64,000 nucleotides of DNA from an uncultured Burkholderiales bacterium (GTDB lineage Bacteria; Pseudomonadota; Gammaproteobacteria; Burkholderiales; Burkholderiaceae_C). The stretch lies in NCBI GenBank assembly GCA_903838355.1, contig CAILYC010000024.1, positions 19,218 to 83,217 on the forward strand. The letters run 5' to 3'. Shown here piece after piece: positions 53,237 through 62,527 of this stretch (the stretch's first letter is position 1; each line of letters begins with the position of its first letter). The position numbers were made by a program, and so were the translations under genes. The notes below the pieces were generated by a model. That model was given only the letters and a program-made list of their open reading frames with translations. It was not told the DNA's origin and did not search any database.

Positions 53237-53279
53237 TCATGAGTCACTGACGCCAAACCCCGGTCAAAGCTTGCCCACG

Positions 53280-55313
53280 ATGGAGGGCAAGTCCTTTTCC
53301 GTCAAACGAGCCTTCAACCGCACCCTTGCCATGATGACCTCAATCTTTGCAGCCCCTCCAGCCCGCGTGTGCACCATTCAGGACATGCCCGGCATGGAGG
53401 TCAAAATTGATCAATTGTTGCAAGAGGCTGGCCGTTTGCACCAGGGGGGCGATTGGGTTCAAGCTCGCACGCATTATTTGGACATTTTGGCCTTGTCAGG
53501 AGATCACCCTCAGGCCTTGTTTTTATGGTCCTTGGTGAGCTTTCAGTTGGGTGACCCAGGATCGGCCAAGCACGGTCTGAATCAATATTTGAAGCAGCAT
53601 GGCGAAGATTTGACGGCCTGGGGATTGCTGGGCCAATGTTTGCACGTGTTAAAAGAATATGCCAGTGCCGTTGGGATCTTTAAAAATCTGACCTACTTGG
53701 AGCCCCAAGAAGTCCACCATGCCCTGCAACTGGCCCAGGCCTATCGGGGATGGGGCATAGAGCATTGGGAGGCGGCGCAAGAAACGCTCAATGGTTTGTA
53801 TCGAATCCATCCCCATGATGAAAGAGTCTTGAGTGGCTTGAGTGACTTTTACCTCGAGCAGCTACGCTTTGAGTTGGCGCTGCCTTTGATGAAAGAACTT
53901 TGCGCGATCGACCCCTCTAACCCCCAATACCGATTGAACTTGGGTGTTGTGCACCAAGGCTTGAAGCAAAGCGAAGAAGCGCAATGGAATTACGCTCAAG
54001 CCCTTGAACTCAACCCCGCTGAGTCTTCGGCCCATTACAACTGGGGTGTTTTGTTGCAAGAGGATGGCGACAACTTGTTGGCCATTGATCACTACCGTCA
54101 AGCCTTGTCTCTAAAGCCTGACTATTTCGAGGTTTATGGCAATTTGTGTGTTGCGCTGGGACACACGCAATCTTATTCAGAGGCCATGGCCTTGGTGAGA
54201 GAGGCCATCATCAAAACCCCACAGTCCGATGAGTTGCATTTTTGTCAAGGACTTTTGTTCGAGCGCATGGGCCACTTCCAAGAGGCCAACGACAGTTTCA
54301 GTCAAGCCATTGCACTGAACCCCGACAACGCCAAAGCCCATTGGAACTTGGGGCTCAACTGTTTGCGCTTGGGCGAATTTGAAATCGGCTGGGCTCACCA
54401 CGAGTGGAGATGGCAAATGGAGAGCTTCAAGCCCACGGCCTTGAAGACAAGCAAGCCGGCATGGCTGGGGCCGCGTTCAAGTCCCGGCAACATCACAGCA
54501 GCGCAAACCTTGTTGGTTTGGGCTGAGCAGGGCTTGGGCGATGAGGTGATGTTTGCCTCCTTGTTGCCACAAGTGCGCCAGTGGGTGAGTCGGCTGCTCG
54601 TGCAAGTCGATACCAGACTGCTTTCGTTGATGAAACGCAGCATGCCCGAGATCGAATTCATTCCAAGAGGACAAGCGATTGATGTGCAAGATGATGTCTG
54701 CCACATCAGCATGGGCAGTTTGCCCCAGTTTTGTCGTGGCAGTTTGGCCTCGTTTGGCGAGCAGCCGAAAGGTTATCTCATGGCCGATTTGGACCGAGTT
54801 CAAGTTTTGCGTGAACAACTGCTCGCTTCCTTGCCCCCCGAACTCAAGGCCAATTGCTGGGTGGGCATTTCATGGCGCAGTCGCAGCAAGGCGTCGGGTC
54901 TCAACCGAAGTCTTGATTTGATCACCTTGGCCCAGGCGTTGGATGCACCAGGAGTGCAACTGGTCAATCTTCAATATGGCGATGTGGGCGAGGAAATTGA
55001 ACAATGCTTTGCGCAAACGGGTATACGTGTTCACCAGGTCAGGAGCGTGAATAATTTCTCTGACCTGGAAGGCTTGTCCGCTTTGATCAAAGCCGTGGAT
55101 GCGGTCGTGAGTGTGGACAATGTGACAGTTCACCTGGCCGGCGCCCTCAATCAAGCGGTGTTGGCTTTGCTGCCCTTTGAGGCCGATTGGCGTTGGATGC
55201 TGGAGGCCTCGCAAAGTCCTTGGTACCCAAGTGTCCAACTCTTGCGCCAAAAGACCTTGGGTGACTGGACCCACACCATGCAGTCGTTAAAACAGTTGTT
55301 CAAACCTTCATGA
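53280..55313 (+). CDS. TPR-repeat protein with GT9-like glycosyltransferase domain (copy 1)
   Basis: This protein of about 677 residues has many TPR repeats (to about residue 375, e.g. NYAQALELNPAESSAHYNWG). A C-terminal Rossmann-type domain follows (about 405-670) with GLGDEVMFASLLPQ, CWVGISWRSRSKASGL and VVSVDNVTVHLAGAL, as in GT9-like or FlbA-type proteins. It is near flagellar genes and has a sigma-54 promoter, so flagellin or hook glycosylation is likely but unproven. The start is uncertain (ATG 53280, or ATG 53331). It overlaps copy 2 by 4 bp. Confidence 0.8.
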   Translation: MEGKSFSVKRAFNRTLAMMTSIFAAPPARVCTIQDMPGMEVKIDQLLQEAGRLHQGGDWVQARTHYLDILALSGDHPQALFLWSLVSFQLGDPGSAKHGLNQYLKQHGEDLTAWGLLGQCLHVLKEYASAVGIFKNLTYLEPQEVHHALQLAQAYRGWGIEHWEAAQETLNGLYRIHPHDERVLSGLSDFYLEQLRFELALPLMKELCAIDPSNPQYRLNLGVVHQGLKQSEEAQWNYAQALELNPAESSAHYNWGVLLQEDGDNLLAIDHYRQALSLKPDYFEVYGNLCVALGHTQSYSEAMALVREAIIKTPQSDELHFCQGLLFERMGHFQEANDSFSQAIALNPDNAKAHWNLGLNCLRLGEFEIGWAHHEWRWQMESFKPTALKTSKPAWLGPRSSPGNITAAQTLLVWAEQGLGDEVMFASLLPQVRQWVSRLLVQVDTRLLSLMKRSMPEIEFIPRGQAIDVQDDVCHISMGSLPQFCRGSLASFGEQPKGYLMADLDRVQVLREQLLASLPPELKANCWVGISWRSRSKASGLNRSLDLITLAQALDAPGVQLVNLQYGDVGEEIEQCFAQTGIRVHQVRSVNNFSDLEGLSALIKAVDAVVSVDNVTVHLAGALNQAVLALLPFEADWRWMLEASQSPWYPSVQLLRQKTLGDWTHTMQSLKQLFKPS

Positions 55314-57589
55314 AGAGCGCCAGTCCCACCTCATCCAAGCCTTCTTTTGGGCGGCTCGCATTGGGCCCAGAGTCAACGCCTCTCGAGCAGGTCTTGCAGC
55401 AAGGGATTGCCTTTTTGAAAGCCAACCGATGTGACCAAGCCTTGGTGTGTTTTGAGCAGGTCATTGGGATGCACAACACGCACCCGATGGTCCATTATTT
55501 CGCCGGCTTGGCCCATTACCAATTGGCACAAATGAACAAGGCCATGGATTGCCTCCAAACCCATTTGGATTTGGTGCCCAACGACGCCAACGCGTGGGGC
55601 ATTTTGGCCAGCATTTGTGTCGACCAAGGTCACCACCTGGCGGCCAAACACAGCTATGGGCAAGCACTGCTCTACCAAGAAAACAATGTTGATTTGCTGA
55701 TTCAGTTGGGCCACACCTTGCAAAAACTTGAAGACTGGCCCGTCGCGCTGGAGGTCTACCAAACGGTGTTGCGCCTGGACCCCATGAATGTTTCGGCCCA
55801 CCACCAAATCGCTAGGGTGAGCCAGTCCTTGTCTCAAATCGAGACGGCCTTGTTGCATTTTCAGCTGGCCATAGGCCTTGATGACCGTTCGGTGGCCTTG
55901 CATTTTGATTTGGGATTGCTTTGGAGCACCCAGGCGTATTATCAATTGGCCTACTTGCAATTCAAGCGTTGTTTGATGATCGACCCCAAGCACCACCCAA
56001 GCCATTACAACTGTGGATTGTCCCAACACAAGCAGCAATTGTGGTCTGAAGCGATCGAACACTTTGATCAAGCCCTGGCACTGCACGACCCATACCCGCT
56101 TTGCTGGTTGGCCAAGGGGCAGACCTTGATGGAGCAAAAGCACTGGCGCTTGGCCCAGGCGATGTTTGAGCGCGTGCTTGAGGTCGAGCCCGAGAGTTTT
56201 GATGCTTTGCTCAACTTGGGCTTGGCGTTCAAAGCGCAAAAACGACGCGATTTGGCGCAACAGTGTTTTGTAAGGGTGCTTGAAGCGGACGCCAATCATC
56301 TCTTGGCATTGAACAATTTGGGTCTTTTGTGCCAAGAAATGGGTCACTTGGACTTGTCCTTGGATTGTTTTGAGCAATGTTTGACCTTGGATCCCAGTTA
56401 CTTGGCCGCGTGCGTTAATTTGGCCGCAAGCCATGAAAAAATGGGCCACTATACAAAAGCTTCGGAAGTACTCGAGCGAGGCCTGCTTCGCATTTGTATC
56501 GAGTCGCCCGTGGCCGTCGAGACGATCACCCGGCTCGTGATGAAAGCCGAGGCTTTGCCCACGCAGCTCCTCAAAGGCTTGCCCAAGGAGTGGGCCATTG
56601 GACAACGCAATTTGGGTTTGATTCATCTCAGGCAAGGCAATTTTGATCGCGGATGGCCTCTCTACGAGTACCGTTTCTTAAGTGACGGACCAGCCCCTCC
56701 ATTGAGCAACTTCTCTAAACCTGTTTTCCGCGGTTTTGCCGCGAATGCCCCAGGAGGTAATTCGGCAAAGTCAGGTGTCCACAGGGTTCGAAAATTATTG
56801 ATTTGGGCGGAACAAGGGGTGGGTGACGAGATCATGTTTGGCGCCTTGTTGGCCGAGGCCAGTCAATGGGCCGAGCAAACGCTGGTGCAAGTTGACTCGC
56901 GACTGGTCAATCTCTTTGCCCGCTCATATCCTCATATTGAGTTTGTGGCGCGCTCGCAAAGTTTGGACGACACATCCATCGACGCGCACATTCCGATGGG
57001 CAGTTTGTGTCGTTTTTTGCGCCCCAACCCAGCTTCATTTGCCCAGCAGCCATCGTCATATTTGAAGGTGGATGAAGTTCGCTTGCAAAGCGTGCAAGAG
57101 CATCTTTCAAGCGGGTCGCAAAAACTCAGCCACCCACAAGGCCTCAAACGCATCGGTATTTCTTGGCGCAGCAACAACGACACCCATGGCCAACAACGCT
57201 CCATGTCCTTGCACCGTTTGGTCAAACAATTGCAGTCTTTGAACCCAAGCGGTGTGCGCTTAATCAACTTGCAGTACGGCGCGGTCCAGGCCGACATTGA
57301 TGAATGCTTTGAACAAACCGGCATTCGCATCGAGCAAGTCCAAACCGTTGACAATTTCCAGGACTTGGACGGCTTGGCCTGCCTGATCAAAGCTTGTGAT
57401 GAGGTGGTGAGTGTGGACAATTCAACCGTGCATTTGGCCGGCGCTTTGGGGCAACCGGTCACCGCCTTGTTGCCGTTGAGCGCCGACTGGCGTTGGTTTA
57501 TCGGGCAAGATCGCAGTGGGTGGTATCCAAGCGTTCGACTGCTGCGTCAAACGTGCTTGGATGACTGGGACAGTTGCTGGGTTAAATAA
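55310..57589 (+). CDS. TPR-repeat protein with GT9-like glycosyltransferase domain (copy 2)
   Basis: This 759-residue paralogue of the upstream gene is translationally coupled (ATGA). TPR repeats run to about 450. The C-terminal domain has GVGDEIMFGALLAEAS, IGISWRSNNDTHGQQRSM and VVSVDNSTVHLAGALGQPV. The two copies differ mainly in TPR number and in their N-termini. They are separate genes, not a frameshift. The second copy may act on a different protein or the next sugar. Confidence 0.8.
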   Translation: MKSASPTSSKPSFGRLALGPESTPLEQVLQQGIAFLKANRCDQALVCFEQVIGMHNTHPMVHYFAGLAHYQLAQMNKAMDCLQTHLDLVPNDANAWGILASICVDQGHHLAAKHSYGQALLYQENNVDLLIQLGHTLQKLEDWPVALEVYQTVLRLDPMNVSAHHQIARVSQSLSQIETALLHFQLAIGLDDRSVALHFDLGLLWSTQAYYQLAYLQFKRCLMIDPKHHPSHYNCGLSQHKQQLWSEAIEHFDQALALHDPYPLCWLAKGQTLMEQKHWRLAQAMFERVLEVEPESFDALLNLGLAFKAQKRRDLAQQCFVRVLEADANHLLALNNLGLLCQEMGHLDLSLDCFEQCLTLDPSYLAACVNLAASHEKMGHYTKASEVLERGLLRICIESPVAVETITRLVMKAEALPTQLLKGLPKEWAIGQRNLGLIHLRQGNFDRGWPLYEYRFLSDGPAPPLSNFSKPVFRGFAANAPGGNSAKSGVHRVRKLLIWAEQGVGDEIMFGALLAEASQWAEQTLVQVDSRLVNLFARSYPHIEFVARSQSLDDTSIDAHIPMGSLCRFLRPNPASFAQQPSSYLKVDEVRLQSVQEHLSSGSQKLSHPQGLKRIGISWRSNNDTHGQQRSMSLHRLVKQLQSLNPSGVRLINLQYGAVQADIDECFEQTGIRIEQVQTVDNFQDLDGLACLIKACDEVVSVDNSTVHLAGALGQPVTALLPLSADWRWFIGQDRSGWYPSVRLLRQTCLDDWDSCWVK

Positions 57590-57711
57590 GACCGGGGTGA
57601 GTGTGGCTCAGGAGAGTAGAGTAGGGGGGTGGCCATGAAACGACGCAAGAGCCAAATCTTCAGCAAAAGTGATTGGGCTTTGAGCTCAAAACACCGTGGC
57701 AGACGCTGTCA

Positions 57712-58149
57712 TTACATTTGAAGATAATTTCTAGAGCGACGCAAGCGGTTGAGTCTGCCCAAGCGGTCGTAGACTTCGACTGAACTCGAGGGATCGTTGA
57801 TTTGGAGGCTTTTTAAAGCACCTCGAATGGCGTCCAATTTGCGGATGACCAATATTTCATTGCGGCGATTTAAATTGCGGCAATACATCATCTTTGAGCG
57901 AAAGTTGTCCCAAGACGCGTCCAATTTGTCGGCATCCAAGGCTTGTCGCACGCCCGTCATGTTGGCAATTTCTTGAAGAATATCGGTCTTGGCATTGAGC
58001 AAACGATCCAAATGGTCCAAATCCTGGGCCTTCAGGGCATCAAACTCTTGCTCCAACACCGATTCCAGTGATTCGACCCTATCCATCACGGCCTTCACCA
58101 ATTGCGGTGAATGCGTGGGGTAGGAAGGGGCAGCACTGAGTGTTGTCAT
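57712..58149 (-). CDS. flgN: Flagellar chaperone FlgN
   Basis: FlgN escorts the hook-filament junction proteins FlgK and FlgL. It is 145 residues, helical, with LESVLEQEFDALKAQDLDHLD and a C-terminal RLGRLNRLRRSRNYLQM. It follows flgM by 6 bp. The gap to the converging TPR gene (57590-57711) holds no gene. Confidence 0.85.
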   Translation of the reverse strand: MTTLSAAPSYPTHSPQLVKAVMDRVESLESVLEQEFDALKAQDLDHLDRLLNAKTDILQEIANMTGVRQALDADKLDASWDNFRSKMMYCRNLNRRNEILVIRKLDAIRGALKSLQINDPSSSVEVYDRLGRLNRLRRSRNYLQM

Positions 58150-58155
58150 GGTGGA

Positions 58156-58485
58156 TTAGCCTTTGATCATTTGCTCGAGCGAGAGAAAGCTCTCGGCAAT
58201 GCCCTTGGGATTCAAAGGATAGTTGCCGTCTTTGATCGCTTTCTTGATGGAGTCCACCTTGGCGCGATCAAAGCTCGGTTGAGCCATGACTTTTTGAGCC
58301 ACATTGCTCAGGGTGATCGAATTGGTCACGCCGTTGCTTTTATCGCTGGCAGCAGCACTCGTGCTGAGCGTTGCCGCTTGCGTGGAGGCCTGCTTGTTGG
58401 CAGAACTGGCTTTGTCAGAAGCCGCTTTGTTGACACCGCTTTGCTGAGCAAATCGGGCAACAGTGTTTGAAATGGAGTCAGTCAT
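58156..58485 (-). CDS. flgM: Anti-sigma-28 factor FlgM
   Basis: FlgM binds FliA until it is exported through the finished hook. It is 109 residues. The N-terminal half is Ser/Ala-rich and disordered. The C-terminal binding part contains DRAKVDSIKKAIKDGNYPL and ESFLSLEQMI. A FliA-type promoter lies 70 to 100 bp upstream. Confidence 0.9.
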   Translation of the reverse strand: MTDSISNTVARFAQQSGVNKAASDKASSANKQASTQAATLSTSAAASDKSNGVTNSITLSNVAQKVMAQPSFDRAKVDSIKKAIKDGNYPLNPKGIAESFLSLEQMIKG

Positions 58486-58557
58486 AAGAAAATCACTTTC
58501 TTTCTATCGATGGCCATAATAGACACAAAGTCCATTAACCTTTTCCTAGTATCTTGA

Positions 58558-58584
58558 GTTTCGACACAAGAAAAAATAACTTGA
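58558..58584 (-). promoter_or_regulatory. Sigma-28 (FliA) promoter of flgM
   Basis: On the minus strand TCAAGTTA, 11 bp, GTCGAAAC. The -35 is nearly perfect. The -10 keeps the CGA core. It would give FlgM feedback on FliA. Confidence 0.6.
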
Positions 58585-58648
58585 GCAAAAAAACGAAAAA
58601 ATTTACAAATATTTTCACAATACCCATAAAGTACTCTTTTCCGCCACA

Positions 58649-59545
58649 TTAAAGCACCTTGACTTCGTTCACACCGGTAATGACGCCTGAAATAGATCGA
58701 CCCGAGTCGATGTTTTTTAAGCGAATCTGGTCACCCAGGGCGCCATCTTGTTGGGCCTCGGCTTTCACGGTGATTAAAAATCCTCTGCCTTCTCCCACCA
58801 TCACGGTGACTTGTTGGCCTTTTTTGACCATGAGGGCAGGTTTAATGTCAAAGTTGTGCAGCACCTGATCACTGCCCATGTCGTGGAGTAACTCGGAATT
58901 TTCAATTTCTTTGAATTGGGTAAGAACCTGGCCATCGGTGTTGGCAATGGGGGCCTCGACCCGGCGAAAGAGACTCGCTTGCAGCATGGTGCCTCGCCTG
59001 AGTGGCTGATTGACCACCAAAACGGTTTTGATCACCTCGTTGGGGTTGAGGCTGGGTTTGTAGGTGGCTGGTAAAAAGACTGTGGACAGCGTGGCTTGGG
59101 GCTCGGACTTTGAGCTCGCGACTGGTTTGAGGTCTGTCGCCTTGCTGGGTGGAGAGTTGGGTGTCACAAGGGGAATGCTGGGGGCTTGGGCCGTGTTCAA
59201 CACCATGGGGCTGACTTGGGCCGTCATGAAATACTGAGAATTGGGCTCACTGCAACGCGCCCGGATGACATTTTGATTTTGAAACGGTTGATCAAAACGC
59301 AAAGAGCCCATGCAAGGACCAACGACCAATTTGCCATCCATGGCCGACATCTGAATGTGATCCAGAGGATAAGATTTTTGCTGGCTGAACCACTGTCGGG
59401 CCTGGTTTTGAAGATTCAAAGCCGCAGGGCTAGGGTTCAAGTCGGCTTGCGCCCACAGTCCCCCGCAGCTGAGCAAAGCGGTCAAGCAACACCAGCGATG
59501 GGACCAGTGGCGCGGGCTCGAGCCGGTTTTGGGTACTCGCTTCAT
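58649..59545 (-). CDS. flgA: Flagellar P-ring chaperone FlgA
   Basis: FlgA helps FlgI assemble the P ring in the periplasm. It is 298 residues from ATG 59545, which has AAGGAG upstream. Signal peptide: HRWCCLTALLSCGGLWAQA region. The C-terminal SAF-type domain has VLVVNQPLRRGTMLQASLF and the end ISGVITGVNEVKVL. A longer open frame (start 59752) has no support. flgI is not in the window. Confidence 0.92.
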   Translation of the reverse strand: MKRVPKTGSSPRHWSHRWCCLTALLSCGGLWAQADLNPSPAALNLQNQARQWFSQQKSYPLDHIQMSAMDGKLVVGPCMGSLRFDQPFQNQNVIRARCSEPNSQYFMTAQVSPMVLNTAQAPSIPLVTPNSPPSKATDLKPVASSKSEPQATLSTVFLPATYKPSLNPNEVIKTVLVVNQPLRRGTMLQASLFRRVEAPIANTDGQVLTQFKEIENSELLHDMGSDQVLHNFDIKPALMVKKGQQVTVMVGEGRGFLITVKAEAQQDGALGDQIRLKNIDSGRSISGVITGVNEVKVL

Positions 59546-59612
59546 ATAGTCTCCTTGCCCCAGGCTTGGAAAAGCGCGGGTTTTGCGTTTCAAGTCAAGA
59601 GCGTTGATGTCT

Positions 59613-59628
59613 GGGCACAGCATTTGCG
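59613..59628 (+). promoter_or_regulatory. Sigma-54 promoter of the LysM/transglycosylase-like gene
   Basis: GGGCACAGCATTTGCG keeps GG-N10-GC and TTGC, 46 bp before the ATG at 59674. Confidence 0.6.
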
Positions 59629-59673
59629 AATAGTGTTGGGTGGTGAAGAAGTTTTGACGGTTTTTAATCGTCC

Positions 59674-61488
59674 ATGGGCTCAATAAAGCAAAACTTGTAC
59701 CAGAAATTCGATACCTTACTGGAATCCAACATGAACGCCAATTTAGATTCAAAAGTACTCTTTAATTTTGCCCCATTGGAATTTAATAATTCTTTAGTGG
59801 GTGATATGAAGTCGCAAGACAAGGCGTTCTTGACGGGTGCTTTTGCGCAAGCAGTTGCGCAGTCGCAACAGGCTTTGCGTGTCGAAACTCCGTCAATTCT
59901 GGACCCCAAGGTGCCCACAATGACGGTCAGGGCAGGGGATTCTTTGACAGGGATGGTCAAAAACTATCTGGCGGCCCAGGGTTTAAGCCCCAACGCCAAC
60001 GATTTGCAAAAATATGTTCAAGATGTGGCCCATCAAAATGGCATCAACAATCCCAATTTGATTTTTCCAGGCCAAAAACTTCAATTGGCCAGTTTGAACG
60101 CCAGTCTTCAAGGCAGCGCATCAAGTCTCGCCGCTGCCAATGTGACCGCTCAGCCTTTGCGCCCCATGGCCTCTTCACCATTGAGTACGGCCTCTAGCCT
60201 CGCCCCATTGCCACTGAGCAGTGTCAGCGTGTTGTCCGCCAATGCCATCAGCAGCAACCCGGCGGTGGCTGCAACACCTGCAGACAGTGGTTTGGCGCTG
60301 GGCACAGAGCCGCACACTAATAATAGCAACGTCAACGCCAATGGATTGGTGGCGTCTCCAACGGGCGGCACCACCAATAGCAACACCAATATCAACGCCC
60401 GGCAATTGCAAGCGGAGCGCATGGCCATGGCCCGATCGGCCATGAGCGCCATGATGAACAGCCAAATGGCGGGGGCATTGGCCAGTGGTCACAACACACC
60501 CGCGGGGATCCTGGGTGACGGCGCAGTCGCCAGCGACCCCATGGGGGGGGTGTCTGGTTTGTCTTCTATGATGATGGGCAGCAATCCAGGCGTATTGGGG
60601 ACCAACACTGCCTCGAATGTCGTCAATGCCGATGCATTCAACGGCGTGAGTGCGGCCAATCACATCCAACTGATGGGGCGCTTGAATGGCTCAGCCTATC
60701 CTGTGCTGCAAAAAACATTGGACCGTGCGGTGGACAAGGGTTTTATCCCTCCCCAAGACAAGCAAGCCGTGAATGACAGGATTTTGCAATTGGCGCGCCA
60801 ATTCAAATTTTCACCCGATGATTTCGCCAAAGTCTCCTTGATGGAGAGTGATGGTTTGAACCCCAAATCGACGAACAACCGGTGTCACGGAATCATTCAG
60901 TTTTGTGACGGACCCGACCGAGGTGCTGCCAGTGCCGGGTTTGCGACCAACCCCAAAGCCATTTTGGGCAAAAGCGTGCTCGAGCAGCTCGACATGGTGG
61001 GCAAGTACTTTGATCAAACAGGACTCAAGAATGCCGGGCCCACGCATTTGGACGATTTGTACTTGACTGTCCTCACCCCAGCGGCCAAAACCGAGACCCG
61101 AACCGATGTCGGTCTCAACATCGCGGGCCCCCAGGCCAATTACTTGCACGTTAACCGTGACGTGAGGGCCCCCATCACCCGCGACTCCATTGTTCAAGGT
61201 CTTCATCAAAACGCCTTGGATAAATTGGGCATCGATGACAGATCCATCAAAGACGCGATGGCCAGTCAGGCCAATTCACGCGTCAGCGCTCCAAAATCAA
61301 ATTCAGGTGCTTTGATCGCGTCTGCCAATGCGTCCACGGTGAATCCTGCCCAAGCCAGCAAAGTCTCGGGTAACGAAGCGATGAAGTTGAGCTTGCAGCG
61401 TTTGCAAGCTTTGCGCATCAGCGCCTATTTGAATCCTGTTTTTACCGCTGGATTGAACGCCTCGGGCTCAACCAGTACCGGAAGATGA
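59674..61488 (+). CDS. LysM and lytic transglycosylase-like protein near the flagellar rod genes
   Basis: This protein of about 604 residues has a LysM domain at about 82-137 (MTVRAGDSLTGMVKNYLAAQ, then LIFPGQKLQLASL). A long Ala/Ser/Asn-rich linker follows, then a transglycosylase-like core near 380-460. The core has SLMESDGLNPKSTNN and CHGIIQF, resembling the ES-NP...GLMQ pattern of soluble lytic transglycosylases. No signal peptide is seen, so export via the flagellar system is possible. It may supply the rod-piercing activity in place of FlgJ. ATG 59674 or 59731 could be the start. Confidence 0.7.
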   Translation: MGSIKQNLYQKFDTLLESNMNANLDSKVLFNFAPLEFNNSLVGDMKSQDKAFLTGAFAQAVAQSQQALRVETPSILDPKVPTMTVRAGDSLTGMVKNYLAAQGLSPNANDLQKYVQDVAHQNGINNPNLIFPGQKLQLASLNASLQGSASSLAAANVTAQPLRPMASSPLSTASSLAPLPLSSVSVLSANAISSNPAVAATPADSGLALGTEPHTNNSNVNANGLVASPTGGTTNSNTNINARQLQAERMAMARSAMSAMMNSQMAGALASGHNTPAGILGDGAVASDPMGGVSGLSSMMMGSNPGVLGTNTASNVVNADAFNGVSAANHIQLMGRLNGSAYPVLQKTLDRAVDKGFIPPQDKQAVNDRILQLARQFKFSPDDFAKVSLMESDGLNPKSTNNRCHGIIQFCDGPDRGAASAGFATNPKAILGKSVLEQLDMVGKYFDQTGLKNAGPTHLDDLYLTVLTPAAKTETRTDVGLNIAGPQANYLHVNRDVRAPITRDSIVQGLHQNALDKLGIDDRSIKDAMASQANSRVSAPKSNSGALIASANASTVNPAQASKVSGNEAMKLSLQRLQALRISAYLNPVFTAGLNASGSTSTGR

Positions 61489-61580
61489 GTGGCAATAGTT
61501 TGCCGTTTTTTGTTGTTTAACCCTTAAACCGTTTTAAAAAAAATGAACTGAGCTTTCTTCAAGAGTCAAGGTCGAAGTCG

Positions 61581-61596
61581 TGGCATAGCTTTTGCT
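61581..61596 (+). promoter_or_regulatory. Sigma-54 promoter of flgBCDE
   Basis: TGGCATAGCTTTTGCT has GG-N10-GC and TTGCT. It lies 72 bp before the flgB ATG. Confidence 0.8.
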
Positions 61597-61667
61597 CAAT
61601 CGACTTGAGGCCATCTAACTTGAGGGCTGGGTGTCGATAAAACGGCGAATTGTGAAAAGAGTCCACC

Positions 61668-62051
61668 ATGAACTTGCTATCAACTGCATTTGGAATCCAT
61701 GAAAAAGCCTTGGCAGTGCGAAGTCAGCGCATGGAGGTGCTCGCGCGCAACATTGCCAATGCGGACACCCCCAATTACAAAGCCCAAGATGTTGATTTCA
61801 AGGCCATGCTGCAAGATGTGCAGCGCGACACGTTAACCGCCACCAATGACAAACACTATGCCGCTATTGAAGATGGACCTGACAACGGGATGCGTTACCG
61901 CGTGCCCTACAACAGCTCATTTGATGGCAACACCGTTGAGATCAGCGTGGAGCAAGCCCAGTTTGGTAAGGCTGCAGGCGACTACCAAGCCACGTTGCAA
62001 TTTTTGGGTGACCGCATTGGCGGCATCAGGAAAGCGTTGAGAGGAGAGTAA
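61668..62051 (+). CDS. flgB: Flagellar proximal rod protein FlgB
   Basis: FlgB is one of the proximal rod proteins. It is 127 residues with the rod-family LARNIANADTPNYKAQDVDFKA. It starts a flgB-flgC-flgD-flgE operon, 6 bp before flgC. Confidence 0.95.
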   Translation: MNLLSTAFGIHEKALAVRSQRMEVLARNIANADTPNYKAQDVDFKAMLQDVQRDTLTATNDKHYAAIEDGPDNGMRYRVPYNSSFDGNTVEISVEQAQFGKAAGDYQATLQFLGDRIGGIRKALRGE

Positions 62052-62057
62052 TCGATC

Positions 62058-62486
62058 ATGAACACCATTGACAGTGTATTTGGCATCGCGGGAACTGCGT
62101 TGAACGCGCAGATGATCCGCATGAACACGACGGCCTCGAACTTGGCCAATGCGACCACGGTCGCGAGCAGCGAGAAAGATGCCTTTCGCGCAAAACGGCC
62201 AGTTTTCAAAGCCTTGGTTCAAGATGAAATGACCAATGCAGGATTTACCCAACTCGGTGGCGTGAAAGTAGACCACATTGTGGACGATCCCACACCGATC
62301 AGAAGTTTATATGAACCAAGCAACCCATCGGCCGACAAAGACGGCATGGTCTACCTCTCCAACGTCAATGAGATGCAAGAGATGGTGGAGATGATGGCCG
62401 CTTCACGCTCCTATCAAAACAATGTTGAAGTGGTCAACACCGCCAAAACCTTGATGTCAAGAACCCTGGATTTGACCAAATCCTGA
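62058..62486 (+). CDS. flgC: Flagellar proximal rod protein FlgC
   Basis: FlgC is a rod protein with FlgB and FlgF. It is 142 residues with GTALNAQMIRMNTTASNLAN at the start and ASRSYQNNVEVVNTAKTLMS at the end. Confidence 0.96.
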   Translation: MNTIDSVFGIAGTALNAQMIRMNTTASNLANATTVASSEKDAFRAKRPVFKALVQDEMTNAGFTQLGGVKVDHIVDDPTPIRSLYEPSNPSADKDGMVYLSNVNEMQEMVEMMAASRSYQNNVEVVNTAKTLMSRTLDLTKS

Positions 62487-62527
62487 ATCACATTTATGTT
62501 AAGCCCCCATCTTAAGGACACATTGTC

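Noticed and set aside
53232..53279. TTG start for the first TPR-glycosyltransferase gene
   Set aside because: The TTG lies inside the sigma-54 -12 region, so it would not be transcribed from that promoter.
55373..56635. 420-codon minus-strand frame opposite the second TPR-glycosyltransferase
   Set aside because: It is a shadow of a strongly supported TPR gene; composition is Gln/Val/His-rich with no domain.
58649..59752. Extended flgA start at 59752
   Set aside because: It would cross the sigma-54 site of the divergent gene; ATG 59545 has a strong AAGGAG and leads into the signal peptide.
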